DNA of 64,000 bases from the NCBI RefSeq assembly GCF_900105945.1, contig NZ_FNSO01000004.1, forward strand, positions 7,816,001-7,880,000, in the 5' to 3' direction. This DNA is from Amycolatopsis tolypomycina (lineage in GTDB: Bacteria; Actinomycetota; Actinomycetes; Mycobacteriales; Pseudonocardiaceae). This document shows positions 7,951 to 16,636 of the stretch, one piece after another (positions within the stretch are counted from its first letter, which is position 1; each line of letters opens with the position of its first letter). Position numbers and translations under genes: made by a program. The notes beneath the pieces were generated by a model that did not search any database, had not been told where the DNA came from, and worked only from the letters and a program-made list of their open reading frames with translations.

Positions 7951-8414
7951 GGATCGGCAACGGCGTGGACGTCCACCCGGTCGAAGCGGGCCGCGAGTGC
8001 TGGATGGCGGGCCTGCTGTGGCCGGAGGCGGACGGTTGTGCCGGCCACTCGGACGGCGACGTCGCCGCGCACGCCCTGTGCGACGCCCTGCTGTCGGCGG
8101 CGGGCCTCGGCGACCTGGGCGCGGTGTTCGGCACCGGCGACCCGCGGATGGACGGCGCGCACGGCGCCGACATGCTGGTCGAGGTCCGCGGCCTGATCGA
8201 GGCGGCGGGCTGGCGGGTGGGGAACGCCACGGTCCAGGTCGTCGGCAACGCGCCGCGGATCGGGAAGCGCCGGGAGGAGGCGCAGGAGGTCCTCTCGAAG
8301 GCGGTCGGCGGCCCGGTGAGCGTCTCCGGGACGACGTCCGACGGCCTGGGCCTGACCGGCCGCGGCGAGGGCATCGCGGCCTTCGCGACGGCGCTGCTGC
8401 TCGCCGCGGAATAG
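7947..8414 (+). CDS. ispF: 2-C-methyl-D-erythritol 2,4-cyclodiphosphate synthase
   Basis: A 155-residue IspF of standard length catalysing CMP release and cyclisation in the MEP isoprenoid pathway. The zinc ligands and active-site blocks are intact: GVDVHPV near the start (Asp8 and His10), [31 protein letters not shown], and the C-terminal [17 protein letters not shown]. It starts at GTG 7947, overlapping the ispD stop by 4 nt, so the two are translationally coupled. In contrast to the adjacent IspD, all expected residues are present. Confidence 0.95.
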   Translation: MRIGNGVDVHPVEAGRECWMAGLLWPEADGCAGHSDGDVAAHALCDALLSAAGLGDLGAVFGTGDPRMDGAHGADMLVEVRGLIEAAGWRVGNATVQVVGNAPRIGKRREEAQEVLSKAVGGPVSVSGTTSDGLGLTGRGEGIAAFATALLLAAE

Positions 8415-8434
8415 GCCCGCGGTCCCAATCCCCA

Positions 8435-8520
8435 AGCGCCCCAATGTGGCGTTGGTTGCGTCCAGCGCACCCAATGTGGCGTTCGGTGCGTTGGACGCAC
8501 CGAACGCCACATTGGGGCGC
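8435..8520. repeat. 86-bp palindromic repeat, copy 1 (CCAATGTGGCGTT family)
   Basis: A block with two tandem left arms (8435-8464 and 8466-8490) and one right arm (8496-8520). The inner left arm pairs with the right arm through about 21 bp; the outer left arm can pair with the outer part of the same right arm, so two hairpins are mutually exclusive. It lies about 20 bp after the ispF stop, fitting a terminator. A near-identical copy is at 38643-38730. Confidence 0.75.
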
Positions 8521-8584
8521 ATCGGGGACGCCCGCAGAGGATTCGCCGCGGAATAGGCCCGCGCCGGCCCGGGTTCGGCGTGAT

Positions 8585-8980
8585 ATGTCCCTCACTCTCC
8601 CGGACGCCGTCCGCGCGCTGGTCGACGGCAGGAACTTCGCCACGGTCGCCACCCTCGACCCCGATGGCGGCCCGCAGACCTCCGTCGTCTGGGTCGGCCT
8701 CGACGACGGCGACCTCGTCTTCAGCGCGACCGAGGACCGCCGGAAGGTCCGCAACCTGCGCCGCGACCCCCGGATCAGCGTCTCGATCACCGACGCGGAG
8801 AACCCGTACCGGCACACGCAGCTGCGCGGCACGGTGACGATCACCCCGGACCCGGGCAAGACCCTGCCCGCGAAGCTCAGCCACAAGTACCTCGGCCAGG
8901 ACCCGCCGTCCGAAAGCGCCGACGTCCAGCGGGTGGTCGTGCGCCTGAAAACCGAAAAAATCGCCGGCAACGTGAAATAG
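8585..8980 (+). CDS. PPOX-class F420-dependent oxidoreductase
   Basis: A 131-residue split-barrel flavin/deazaflavin-binding protein of the PPOX/FDOR type (TVATLDPDGGPQTSVVWVG at residues 20-38, NLRRDPRISVSITD, and a C-terminal RVVVRLKTEKIAGNVK). Members use F420 or related cofactors to reduce varied substrates; the substrate cannot be read from sequence. The next gene, 9 bp downstream, encodes a paralogue of the same length, so the two look like a tandem duplication. Confidence 0.85.
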   Translation: MSLTLPDAVRALVDGRNFATVATLDPDGGPQTSVVWVGLDDGDLVFSATEDRRKVRNLRRDPRISVSITDAENPYRHTQLRGTVTITPDPGKTLPAKLSHKYLGQDPPSESADVQRVVVRLKTEKIAGNVK

Positions 8981-8989
8981 GGTCCGATC

Positions 8990-9385
8990 ATGGGTGTGAC
9001 TTTCAACGAAGCCACGAAGGCGCTCTTCGACGGCAAGAACTTCCCGGTGCTCGCCACCATCAACGCCGACGGCTCGGTCCAGACCTCCGTCGTCTGGGCC
9101 AAGCGGGACGGGGACGCCGTCCTCTTCGCGACCGTCCAGGGGCGTCTCAAGGAGCGGAACATGCGGCGCGACCCGCGGGTCTCGCTGTCCGTCTTCGACC
9201 TCGACGACCCGCTCAAGTACGTCGAGGTCCGCGGCCGCGCCGAGATCACCGAGGAAGGCGGCCGCGAGCTGATCAACGAGCTCTCGCACAAGTACGACGG
9301 CAAGGACTTCCGCACCGAGCCGCCGGAGGTCGTGCGCGTGGTGGTCCGCGTCGTCCCGGACAAGGTCACCGGGTACGCCGCCTGA
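8990..9385 (+). CDS. PPOX-class F420-dependent oxidoreductase, second copy
   Basis: A 131-residue paralogue of the preceding gene with the same blocks (PVLATINADGSVQTSVVWAK, NMRRDPRVSLSVFDLDDPLKY, VVVRVVPDKVTGYAA). Sequence similarity is clear but well below identity, so the duplication is old. Only 9 bp separate the genes and they are probably cotranscribed. A heterodimer, or two enzymes with different substrates, is possible. Confidence 0.85.
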   Translation: MGVTFNEATKALFDGKNFPVLATINADGSVQTSVVWAKRDGDAVLFATVQGRLKERNMRRDPRVSLSVFDLDDPLKYVEVRGRAEITEEGGRELINELSHKYDGKDFRTEPPEVVRVVVRVVPDKVTGYAA

Positions 9386-9442
9386 CGTGACGCAGGTCGC
9401 GGGCGCCGCCCGGGTGCCCGCGACGTCGCTAGGCTGAACGCC

Positions 9443-10129
9443 ATGACGATCAGGGCGGTGTTGTTCGACTTCTCCGGCACGCTGTTCCGGCTCGAGCAGG
9501 ACGAGTCCTGGCTCACCGAGCTGACGAACCACGACGGCGATCCGCTCGACGTCGAGGCGCAGGCCGAGCTGATGCGCCGGATGACCGCCCCGGTCGGGCA
9601 GGTCGTCGACCTGGACGCCGAGCACCTGCACGCCTGGCACCACCGCGACCGCGACCCGGAGCTGCACCGGAAGGTGTACCTCGAGGTGCTCAAGAAGTCG
9701 GGCGTCCCGCACGCCGAACAGGCGAAGGCGCTCTACGACCGGCTCATCGATCCCAGCCAGTGGACGCCGTACCCGGACACCGAAGCCGCGCTGAAGGCGG
9801 CCGCCGAGCGCGGGCTCAAGGTGGGCGTGCTGAGCAACATCGCCTTCGACATCCGGCCGGCGTTCACCGCCCGCGGGTGGGACGCCTACGTCGACGAGTT
9901 CGTGCTGTCCTTCGAGGTCGGCGCGGTGAAGCCGGAGCTGGAGATCTTCCGCAAGGCCGTCGGCGCGCTCGGCGTCCCGGCCACCGAGACGCTGATGGTC
10001 GGCGACAGCGAGGAGGCCGACGGCGGCGCCCGCGCCCTGGGCTGCGAGTTCGCGCTGGTCGACCCGCTGCCCACGGCCGACCGGCCGGACGCCCTGCTCA
10101 CGGCGTTGCGCGGCTTCGGCGCGGCGTGA
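9443..10129 (+). CDS. HAD-superfamily hydrolase
   Basis: A 228-residue haloacid dehalogenase-fold protein. Motif I is FDFSGTLF: the nucleophile Asp9 is present but the usual second Asp is Ser, as in some HAD subfamilies. Motif II is GVLSNIAFD, motif III is the lysine in [10 protein letters not shown], and motif IV is [12 protein letters not shown]. An all-helical cap lies between motifs I and II (residues 15-100). It probably dephosphorylates a small metabolite; the substrate is not predictable. It stands between the PPOX pair and cysS. Confidence 0.85.
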   Translation: MTIRAVLFDFSGTLFRLEQDESWLTELTNHDGDPLDVEAQAELMRRMTAPVGQVVDLDAEHLHAWHHRDRDPELHRKVYLEVLKKSGVPHAEQAKALYDRLIDPSQWTPYPDTEAALKAAAERGLKVGVLSNIAFDIRPAFTARGWDAYVDEFVLSFEVGAVKPELEIFRKAVGALGVPATETLMVGDSEEADGGARALGCEFALVDPLPTADRPDALLTALRGFGAA

Positions 10130-10172
10130 GGGCCTGCGACGTCGCTCACGCCCGACCCCGTACCCTTCGAGG

Positions 10173-11561
10173 GTGACCCTTCACCTTTTCGACACGGCGA
10201 CCCGGAGCGTACGGGAGTTCCACCCCGTCCGTAGCGGAACGGCGTCGATCTACGTGTGTGGGGCCACCGTGCAGGGCGTTCCGCACATCGGGCACATCCG
10301 CGGCGCCCTGAACTACGACGTCCTGCGCCGCTGGCTGGTCCACAAAGGACTGGACGTGCTGCTGGTCCGCAACGTCACGGACATCGACGACAAGATCCTC
10401 ACCAAGGCCGCCGACGCCGGCCGGCCGTGGTGGGAGTGGGCGGCGACGCACGAGCGCGCCTTCGAGCAGGCGTACGACCAGCTCGGCTGCCTGCCGCCGT
10501 CGATCAACCCGCGCGCGACCGGGCACGTCACCCAGATGGTCGAGCTGATGCAGCGCCTGATCGACCAGGGGCACGCGTACGCGACCGAAGGCGACGTCTA
10601 CTTCTCGGTGAAGTCCTTCGACGGCTACGGCGAGCTGTCCCGGCAGGGCCTCGACGACGTCCAGCAGGGCGAGACGCCGACCCGCGGCAAGCAGGACCCG
10701 CGCGACTTCACCCTGTGGAAGAGCGCGAAGCCGGGCGAGCCGTCGTGGCCGACGCCGTGGGGCCCCGGCCGGCCGGGCTGGCACCTCGAGTGCTCGGCGA
10801 TGGCCACGACGTACCTGGGCCGCGAGTTCGACATCCACGGCGGCGGGATCGACCTGATCTTCCCGCACCACGAAAACGAGCGTGCCCAGTCGAACGCCGT
10901 CGGCGACCCGTTCGCCCGCTACTGGCTGCACAACGCCTGGGTGACCATGGCCGGCGAAAAGATGGCCAAGTCGCTGGGCAACACCGTGTCGATCCCGGCG
11001 ATGCTGGAGCGGTACCGCGCGCCCGAGCTGCGCTACTACCTGGTCCAGCCGCACTACCGGTCGAACGTCGAGTACTCCGACGGCGCGGTCTCCGAGGCCG
11101 CGCAGGGCTACCGGCGGATCGAGACGTTCCTGCGCCGCGCCGCGCAGTCGGGGGAAGTCACGCTCGGCACCCTCCCGGACGGGTTCGTCAACGCGCTCGA
11201 CGACGACCTCGCCACCCCGCAGGCGTTCGCCGTGGTGCACAACACGGTGCGGGACGGTAACGCCGCCCTCGACGCGGGCGACACCTCCAAGGCACTCGAA
11301 TTCGCCGCGGCCGTCCGCGCGATGACCGACGTGCTCGGCCTCGACCCGCTGTCCGCGCGCTGGTCCGAGGGTGGCAGGTCTAAAACGGTCACGAAAGAGG
11401 CACTGGATCGGCTCGTCGCGAGGCTACTGCGCGAACGTCAGGAGGCTAGGGCCGCGAAGGATTTCGGCCGCGCGGACAATTTCCGTGACTTCCTGCAAAA
11501 CGCAGGCGTCGTTATTAAGGACACCGCCCAGGGCCCTCAGTGGCACGTCGAGTCCGACTGA
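10173..11561 (+). CDS. cysS: cysteinyl-tRNA synthetase
   Basis: A 462-residue class I aminoacyl-tRNA synthetase that charges tRNA-Cys. HIGH is GHIRGA in the VPHIGHIRG block with a zinc cysteine in YVCGATV just before it; the KMSKS loop is KMAKSLGN. The zinc-binding site (WHLECSAM), the [17 protein letters not shown] block and the C-terminal helical tRNA-binding domain are in place. It is longer than the related ligase MshC and has the C-terminal domain MshC lacks. The GTG start at 10173 follows a GAGGG. Confidence 0.95.
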   Translation: MTLHLFDTATRSVREFHPVRSGTASIYVCGATVQGVPHIGHIRGALNYDVLRRWLVHKGLDVLLVRNVTDIDDKILTKAADAGRPWWEWAATHERAFEQAYDQLGCLPPSINPRATGHVTQMVELMQRLIDQGHAYATEGDVYFSVKSFDGYGELSRQGLDDVQQGETPTRGKQDPRDFTLWKSAKPGEPSWPTPWGPGRPGWHLECSAMATTYLGREFDIHGGGIDLIFPHHENERAQSNAVGDPFARYWLHNAWVTMAGEKMAKSLGNTVSIPAMLERYRAPELRYYLVQPHYRSNVEYSDGAVSEAAQGYRRIETFLRRAAQSGEVTLGTLPDGFVNALDDDLATPQAFAVVHNTVRDGNAALDAGDTSKALEFAAAVRAMTDVLGLDPLSARWSEGGRSKTVTKEALDRLVARLLRERQEARAAKDFGRADNFRDFLQNAGVVIKDTAQGPQWHVESD

Positions 11562-11591
11562 CCTCCGCAACAACGCAAGGAAACTTTCACC

Positions 11592-12548
11592 ATGGCAGGC
11601 AACTCGCGGCGCCAGGGCGCGATCCGCAAGACGGGCACCAAGAAGGGTGCCGTCGTCGGCTCGGGCGGTCAGCGCCGCAAGGCCCTCGAAGGCAAGGGCC
11701 CGACCCCGAAGGCGGAGGACCGCCCCGGGCACAAGGCCTACCGCCAGGCGAACGCCCAGACCAAGCGCGACCAGGCCCGGCAGAAGAAGGCCGACAAGCC
11801 GGAGCTGATCGCCGGGCGCAACCCGGTGGTCGAGGCGCTGCGCGCGGACGTCCCGGGCACCGCGCTGTACGTCGCGCTGAACATCGACATCGACGAGCGC
11901 GTCAACGAGGCCGTCCGGCTGGCCGGCGACAAGGGCATCTCGATCCTGGAGATCCCGCGCGAGGAGCTGGACCGCAAGACCAACCGGGCCATGCACCAGG
12001 GCCTCGGCCTGCAGGTCCCGCCGTTCGAGTACGCCCACCCGGACGACCTGATGGCGGTGGCCCGCAACTCGGGGCAGACGCCGCTGTTCGTCGCGCTCGA
12101 CGGCGTCACCGACCCCCGCAACCTGGGCGCGGTGATCCGCTCGGCGGCCGCGTTCGGCGCGCAGGGCGTGCTGCTGCCGGAGCGGCGCAGCGCGGGCATG
12201 ACGGCGGTGGCGTGGCGCACGAGCGCGGGCACGGCGGCGAAGCTGCCGATCGCGGTGGCGACGAACCTCACGCGGCAGCTCAAGGCGTGGGCGAACGAGG
12301 GCCTGATGCTGGTGGGCCTGGACGCCGACGGCTCGGTGGACATCGACGAGCTCGACCTGGCCGCCGAACCGCTGGTGATCGTGCTGGGCTCGGAGGGCCG
12401 CGGCCTGTCCCGCCTGGTTCGCGAGACGTGCGACGCGACGGTGTCGATCCCGATGGCCGCGGGCGTGGAGTCCCTCAACGCCTCGGTCGCGGCGGGGGTG
12501 CTGCTCGCGGAGGTGGCGAGGCGCCGCCGTGCCGCCGGGCGGGTCTGA
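11592..12548 (+). CDS. rlmB: 23S rRNA 2'-O-methyltransferase RlmB (SpoU family)
   Basis: A 318-residue SPOUT methyltransferase that methylates G2251 of 23S rRNA. A basic, disordered N-terminal extension (about 70 residues rich in Lys, Arg, Gly and Gln) precedes the substrate-binding domain ([16 protein letters not shown]), then the knotted catalytic domain with [34 protein letters not shown] and [18 protein letters not shown]. The basic extension is typical of actinobacterial members. It follows cysS after 30 bp, the same pairing as in mycobacteria. Confidence 0.93.
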   Translation: MAGNSRRQGAIRKTGTKKGAVVGSGGQRRKALEGKGPTPKAEDRPGHKAYRQANAQTKRDQARQKKADKPELIAGRNPVVEALRADVPGTALYVALNIDIDERVNEAVRLAGDKGISILEIPREELDRKTNRAMHQGLGLQVPPFEYAHPDDLMAVARNSGQTPLFVALDGVTDPRNLGAVIRSAAAFGAQGVLLPERRSAGMTAVAWRTSAGTAAKLPIAVATNLTRQLKAWANEGLMLVGLDADGSVDIDELDLAAEPLVIVLGSEGRGLSRLVRETCDATVSIPMAAGVESLNASVAAGVLLAEVARRRRAAGRV

Positions 12549-12600
12549 CACCGCCACTCGGTCGGGTTAAGGTCACCGTCGGATAAACCGAGGGGACCCG

Positions 12601-14034
12601 ATGTCGTTCGTTTCGCCGCTCTTCCTGTGGTACTTCATGCCGGCGGTGCTCATCGCCGTGCTGGTGTGCCCGCGGAGCTGGCGAAACGGCATCATCGCGG
12701 TCGGCAGCCTGCTGTTCTACACGATCGGCGCGGGCGGGTTCGTCTTCCTGCTGCTCGGCTGCATGGTGGTCAACTTCCTGGCCGGCCCCCTGCTGGCCCC
12801 GAGCCCCTGGGACGTCCACGGGCTGCGGCGCCGCCGGATCCTCATCGCGGTGGTGTCACTCGACGTCGCGGTGCTGCTGGTCTGGAAGTACGCGGGGTTC
12901 GCGACGCAGCAGATCGCGGCGGTGGCCCACTGGTTCGGCGGCAGCGTGCCGGTGGCGAGCCTGGTGGTGCCGATCGGCATCTCGTTCTACACGTTCCACC
13001 ACATCTCGTACGTGGTCGACATCTACCGCGGCGAGCGCCAGGCCCTGCGCAACCCGGTGGCGTTCGCGGCGTACATCGCGATGTTCCCCCAGCTGGTGGC
13101 GGGCCCGATCGTGCGGTACCGCGAGATCGCGGACCAGCTCCCCCAGCTGCGGTCGCACCGCCTGGACGACATCGCGGCGGGCTTCCCGCGGTTCGCACTG
13201 GGCCTGTGCAAGAAGACGATCATCGCCGACTCCCTGGGCCCGCTGGTCGACGCGTGCTTCAAGGTCCCCTCGGACCAGATGACGTTCGCGACGGCCTGGG
13301 TCGGCGCGATCGCGTACACGCTCCAGCTGTTCTTCGACTTCTCGGGCTACTCGGACATGGCGATCGGCCTGGGCCGCATGCTGGGCTTCAGGTTGCCGGA
13401 GAACTTCGCACGGCCGTATTCGGCGGTGACGATCACGGAGTTCTGGCGCCGCTGGCACATGTCGCTCTCCCGCTGGTTCCGCGACTACGTGTACATCCCC
13501 CTGGGCGGCAACCGCCACGGAGCGGCTCGCACCTATCGCAACCTGTGCATCGTGTTCGTGCTGACGGGCTTCTGGCACGGCGCCCAGTGGACGTTCCTGG
13601 TGTGGGGCTGCTACCACGGGGCACTGCTCGTGATCGAGCGCCGGTTCGCACTGGACATGGACCCGGCAACCCCGTGGAAGCGCTATCTCCGCCGCGCCCT
13701 GACGATGCTGCTGGTGGTGATCGGCTGGGTGTTCTTCCGCTCCCCGGACCTCGGCCACGCCCTGTCGATGCTGGGCCACATGCTGATCCCGGACTTCGAC
13801 GGCCTCGGCGCGGGAGTGGAGCAGGCGTTCACCAACCAGCGCCTGGTCCTGCTGCTGGCGGCGATGGCGGTGTTCGTGTTGCCGGCCCACCCGGTGACGG
13901 GACCGCTGCTGGAGTCGAGCCGAAGCCGCCCGGCCACGGCGTTGCGCATCGGCGTGATGACGGTCGGGCTGCTGTACGCGGCGATCCTGATCGCGACCGG
14001 AACGTTCAGCCCCTTCCTGTACTACCAGTTCTAG
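12601..14034 (+). CDS. MBOAT-family O-acyltransferase (AlgI-like)
   Basis: A 477-residue polytopic membrane protein with about ten hydrophobic segments and the AlgI/DltB-type MBOAT core: QLVAGPIVRYREIADQL, FSGYSDMAIGLGRMLGF, the RRWHMSLSRWFRDYVYIPLGGNR block and the catalytic His in TGFWHGAQWTFLVWG. Such proteins transfer acyl groups, often acetate, across the membrane onto surface polysaccharide. No SGNH partner lies beside it. Its final codons (YYQF stop) form the attachment site of the integrated element; the stop TAG is element-supplied, whereas the empty site would read TGA. Confidence 0.9.
   Translation: MSFVSPLFLWYFMPAVLIAVLVCPRSWRNGIIAVGSLLFYTIGAGGFVFLLLGCMVVNFLAGPLLAPSPWDVHGLRRRRILIAVVSLDVAVLLVWKYAGFATQQIAAVAHWFGGSVPVASLVVPIGISFYTFHHISYVVDIYRGERQALRNPVAFAAYIAMFPQLVAGPIVRYREIADQLPQLRSHRLDDIAAGFPRFALGLCKKTIIADSLGPLVDACFKVPSDQMTFATAWVGAIAYTLQLFFDFSGYSDMAIGLGRMLGFRLPENFARPYSAVTITEFWRRWHMSLSRWFRDYVYIPLGGNRHGAARTYRNLCIVFVLTGFWHGAQWTFLVWGCYHGALLVIERRFALDMDPATPWKRYLRRALTMLLVVIGWVFFRSPDLGHALSMLGHMLIPDFDGLGAGVEQAFTNQRLVLLLAAMAVFVLPAHPVTGPLLESSRSRPATALRIGVMTVGLLYAAILIATGTFSPFLYYQF
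14018..14032. other. attachment site, left (attL core)
   Basis: The 15-bp core tgtactaccagttct, encoding the end of the MBOAT protein (YYQF). The identical sequence recurs at 28306-28320. Left of it is MBOAT coding sequence; right of it is element DNA starting with the stop TAG. Confidence 0.8.
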
Positions 14035-14210
14035 CGGCCGCTCCTGGACGGGTGGCACTGCGGTAGCTTGAAGTGCCTTCTACCTGCGGTTTTACGTCTC
14101 GCGAGTTCTCCGCACTTCTCGCCGCTGCCCGTCGTCAGACGGCCTGGAGACGGCCCGAGTAGGCCTCGACCACTCGTCCCCCATCGTCCCGATAAGCAGC
14201 CATCCTCAGC

Positions 14211-14264
14211 GGCCGTCGCGCCGGGTCAAGGCACGCTTCCCAGCCTTGACGCGGCGCGACGGCC
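14211..14264. other. large hairpin at the element's left end
   Basis: Two 22-bp arms (14211-14232 and 14243-14264) with a single mismatch and a 10-nt loop, extendable by one more pair. It sits directly against the first of five 33-bp repeats. Such hairpin-plus-repeat arrangements occur at conjugation origins, plasmid clt/sti regions and integrase/Xis binding regions; which one applies here is not known. Confidence 0.6.
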
Positions 14265-14425
14265 GTTGGACGATCCGGCGCTCGGGTCGGTGCGGCCGTT
14301 GGACGATCCGGCGCTCGGGTCGGTGCGGCCGTTGGACGATCCGGCGCTCGGGTCGGTGCGGCCGTTGGACGATCCGGCGCTCGGGTCGGTGCGGCCGTTG
14401 GACGATCCGGCGCTCGGGTCGGTGG
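14261..14425. repeat. five 33-bp tandem repeats
   Basis: Five essentially identical units begin at 14261, 14294, 14327, 14360 and 14393, each starting ggccgttggacgatccggcg; the last diverges only at its end. They follow the hairpin inside the left end of the element. A period divisible by three leaves several frames open on both strands, but none has a ribosome site or plausible protein, so the array is read as non-coding and possibly a protein-binding iteron region. Confidence 0.85.
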
Positions 14426-14772
14426 GGGCTGGTGACGGACGTCGAGTAGTCGGCCATCTGCCCGAGCTGGCCTCTTGGAGCTGAGGTAGACCTCTCGGCG
14501 GCGCGCTGTGCCCGGCTGCGCTCGGCGGGCCGGCCCGCGACCGGCGGCCGGAGCGGAGCGGCAGGCCGTCCGTGTCGCACAGGGCCGGAGCACGCCAACG
14601 CAAGGTGACCAGCGCGCCGCCGCCGGCGGCGCGCCTTGATCCCATAGAGCCAAGTTCGGCAGCTCACCAGGACGACACCCCCGGCACGTCACATGACAAC
14701 CGACTCGCAGTGTGCTTCACTTCTACTTCCAGAACCTCAGATGAGGCGGCAAAACTAGAACCTGGAGGCAGG
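14426..14772. other. non-coding stretch of the element's left end
   Basis: About 350 bp without a supported gene. It contains a GC hairpin (10-bp arms 14612-14621 and 14625-14634 with a GCC loop, flanked by caagg and ccttg) and a transition from GC-rich to less GC-rich sequence near 14690. It probably holds the promoter for the gene at 14773. Confidence 0.5.
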
Positions 14773-15459
14773 GTGACCCAAGCAGTGCCACCAACCGGGG
14801 GCGGCCCGTTCGGCGAGCTCACTTCGATGGGCATCGAACCTGAGACCCTGGCGGAGGCGATCGGCGCAGGCAGCCTCGAACGAAAGAAGGCCCGGATCGG
14901 CCACTGCGCCAAGAACGCACCCGGCTTCTACGCCTGGAATGGCACGCTCACGAGCCTTAGCCAGAACATGCCCAACGACGCGGACTGGAAGAGGCTTGAT
15001 CCATCCAATCTTCCAGTCCTCATAAGCGCCGAACACAAGATTGTCTTTACAGTCTCCAGCGGCGATGCACTAACGGGCCAGCGCGTATACGGCCAGTTTC
15101 CCACCACAAAGAATCCAAAAGGCCGGCTGACAAACTGCCTGCAGCGGCGGAACGCCAACATCGGCATCGACGACCTATTCGACAACAGCCTCGACAGGAT
15201 CGAGTCACCCGCAGAAAGACGCCTCATGGACTTCTTGAAGTCCACCGAGGACTTCAAGTACTGGATCCTCTTAGTCTTCACTGATGCGAAGCGAAATGAG
15301 ATCAGGTACGAGGTTTCGGAACCTCGCAACAGCGACGCAAACGGTCGCCCAGCCGGCTGGAGCAGGCGCCTCATCTGTCCGCCCTACCCCATCGAGGAAC
15401 AGTTCGGTGACGAGGATCCCAACGAGGGGTTCGGCGGAGCTTACGACGTTTCGATATAG
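14773..15459 (+). CDS. hypothetical protein, low-GC cargo, partner of XRE/ImmA gene
   Basis: A 228-residue protein that I do not recognise. The GTG start at 14773 is chosen because GGAGG lies 7 nt upstream; the open frame continues further up without a ribosome site. It is soluble, without signal peptide or membrane segment. Noticeable parts are HCAKNAPGFYAWNGTL, VLISAEHKIVFTVSSGDALTG, the charged middle LMDFLKSTEDFKYWILLVFTD and an acidic C-terminus. Base composition and codon use are less GC-biased than in surrounding genes. It lies 43 bp before an XRE/ImmA protease gene, suggesting a functional pair. Confidence 0.65.
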   Translation: MTQAVPPTGGGPFGELTSMGIEPETLAEAIGAGSLERKKARIGHCAKNAPGFYAWNGTLTSLSQNMPNDADWKRLDPSNLPVLISAEHKIVFTVSSGDALTGQRVYGQFPTTKNPKGRLTNCLQRRNANIGIDDLFDNSLDRIESPAERRLMDFLKSTEDFKYWILLVFTDAKRNEIRYEVSEPRNSDANGRPAGWSRRLICPPYPIEEQFGDEDPNEGFGGAYDVSI

Positions 15460-15502
15460 TCATCAGGTCCGCAGATGAGTATCGACACTTGGAACGAACC
15501 GG

Positions 15503-16609
15503 ATGTTCACACCGTCTCGACTGACGCTGGCTCGCAAGCGGCGAGGCAAGACCCTTGTAGACGTCGCCGCACGGATCGGAGTAACAGCTCAGAGTCTTTC
15601 GAACATCGAGAGAGGCGTACAAGAACCTTCGCTCGCAACCCTCCGAGCACTGTCCTCGGAGCTTCGCTTTCCGCTTTCGTTCTTCTCCCGAAGCGACATT
15701 GAATTACTTGACTCTAGTCAAGTAAGCTTTCGCGCACGGACCAGGATGACCGCAAAGGCGCGAGAGGCATCCCTAAGTTCCGGCGTAATTGCTGAAGAGT
15801 TTTACGAATGGCTGGAGTCTCGCTACAAAACACCTGACGTCCAACTTCCCGTAATCGACCCTCCGGCAGATCCAGAAGCATCCGCCGAGCACGTTAGAGG
15901 CGCATGGAGTCTCGGAGACACGGCTCCGATCGTCAACATGATTCACCTTCTTGAGGCTCACGGAGTGGCGGTCTTCTCTTTGCCTCCTGAATACGCAGAG
16001 GTCGACGCTTTTTCATTTTGGCGCGGATCACGTCCGTTCGTCATGTTGAATACGCTGAAGACCGCAGAAAGGAGTCGATTCGACGCCGCACACGAACTTG
16101 GACACCTGGTCATGCACGGAGCTAACGGATGCGGGGCCGGAGGACGCTCACTAGAGAAGGAAGCCAACGAGTTCGCTTCCGCATTTTTGATTCCAAAGGC
16201 CGGCCTCAAGCAGTCCACACCCAAGAACCTAACCACGGATAGGATCATCTCCTACAAGAAAAAGTGGAAGGTTTCAGCAATGGCGATGGCATATCGCCTG
16301 CACCAAACCGGCTATCTAACCGACTGGATTCATCGCAGGATGATTGTCGAACTGGGAAGACTGGGATTCGGCAAGTCCGAACCAGAGGGCATCAGCCGCG
16401 AATCATCTCTACTCCTTAGTAAGATCTCCGAATCCCTTCGCTCTCGCGGATCTGGAATCATTCATGCAGCGCGAGATTTGAATATTCACCCTTCCGACCT
16501 AAATGAGATCATTTTTGGAATTGGCGTTGTTTCATCGAACGAGTCGGAGGTAAGTAAGAGTTCCTCCACCGGCGACGATCGCAAACTTCGACTAATTCAC
16601 TCAAAGTAG
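15503..16609 (+). CDS. XRE regulator fused to ImmA/IrrE-type metallopeptidase
   Basis: A 368-residue fusion. Residues 5-60 form an XRE helix-turn-helix (KTLVDVAARIGVTAQSLSNI). The middle carries the zinc peptidase motif HELGH at 197-201 (FDAAHELGHLVMHG) with a following acidic ligand in SLEKEANEFASAF, as in ImmA/IrrE proteases that cleave repressors to trigger element excision or stress responses. The last 130 residues are helical. Codon use is noticeably AT-rich relative to neighbours. It forms a likely two-gene unit with the preceding gene. The cleaved target could be that protein, the XRE domain itself or the element's TPR regulator. Confidence 0.8.
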   Translation: MFTPSRLTLARKRRGKTLVDVAARIGVTAQSLSNIERGVQEPSLATLRALSSELRFPLSFFSRSDIELLDSSQVSFRARTRMTAKAREASLSSGVIAEEFYEWLESRYKTPDVQLPVIDPPADPEASAEHVRGAWSLGDTAPIVNMIHLLEAHGVAVFSLPPEYAEVDAFSFWRGSRPFVMLNTLKTAERSRFDAAHELGHLVMHGANGCGAGGRSLEKEANEFASAFLIPKAGLKQSTPKNLTTDRIISYKKKWKVSAMAMAYRLHQTGYLTDWIHRRMIVELGRLGFGKSEPEGISRESSLLLSKISESLRSRGSGIIHAARDLNIHPSDLNEIIFGIGVVSSNESEVSKSSSTGDDRKLRLIHSK

Positions 16610-16636
16610 TCTTCGTAGTTCTGTTAACCTGACCTT

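Noticed and set aside
10173..11561. Mycothiol ligase MshC instead of CysS
   Set aside because: Length and the C-terminal helical domain fit CysS, and the gene is beside rlmB as cysS is in mycobacteria.
14261..14425. CRISPR array
   Set aside because: The units are contiguous without spacers, and no cas genes are present.
14068..14484. Open frames across the 33-bp repeats giving 11-residue repeat proteins on both strands
   Set aside because: No ribosome site, no plausible protein, and the openness follows from a repeat period divisible by three.
14572..14772. Earlier start for the low-GC gene at 14773
   Set aside because: The extra residues are low-complexity and lack a ribosome site, whereas GGAGG precedes GTG 14773.
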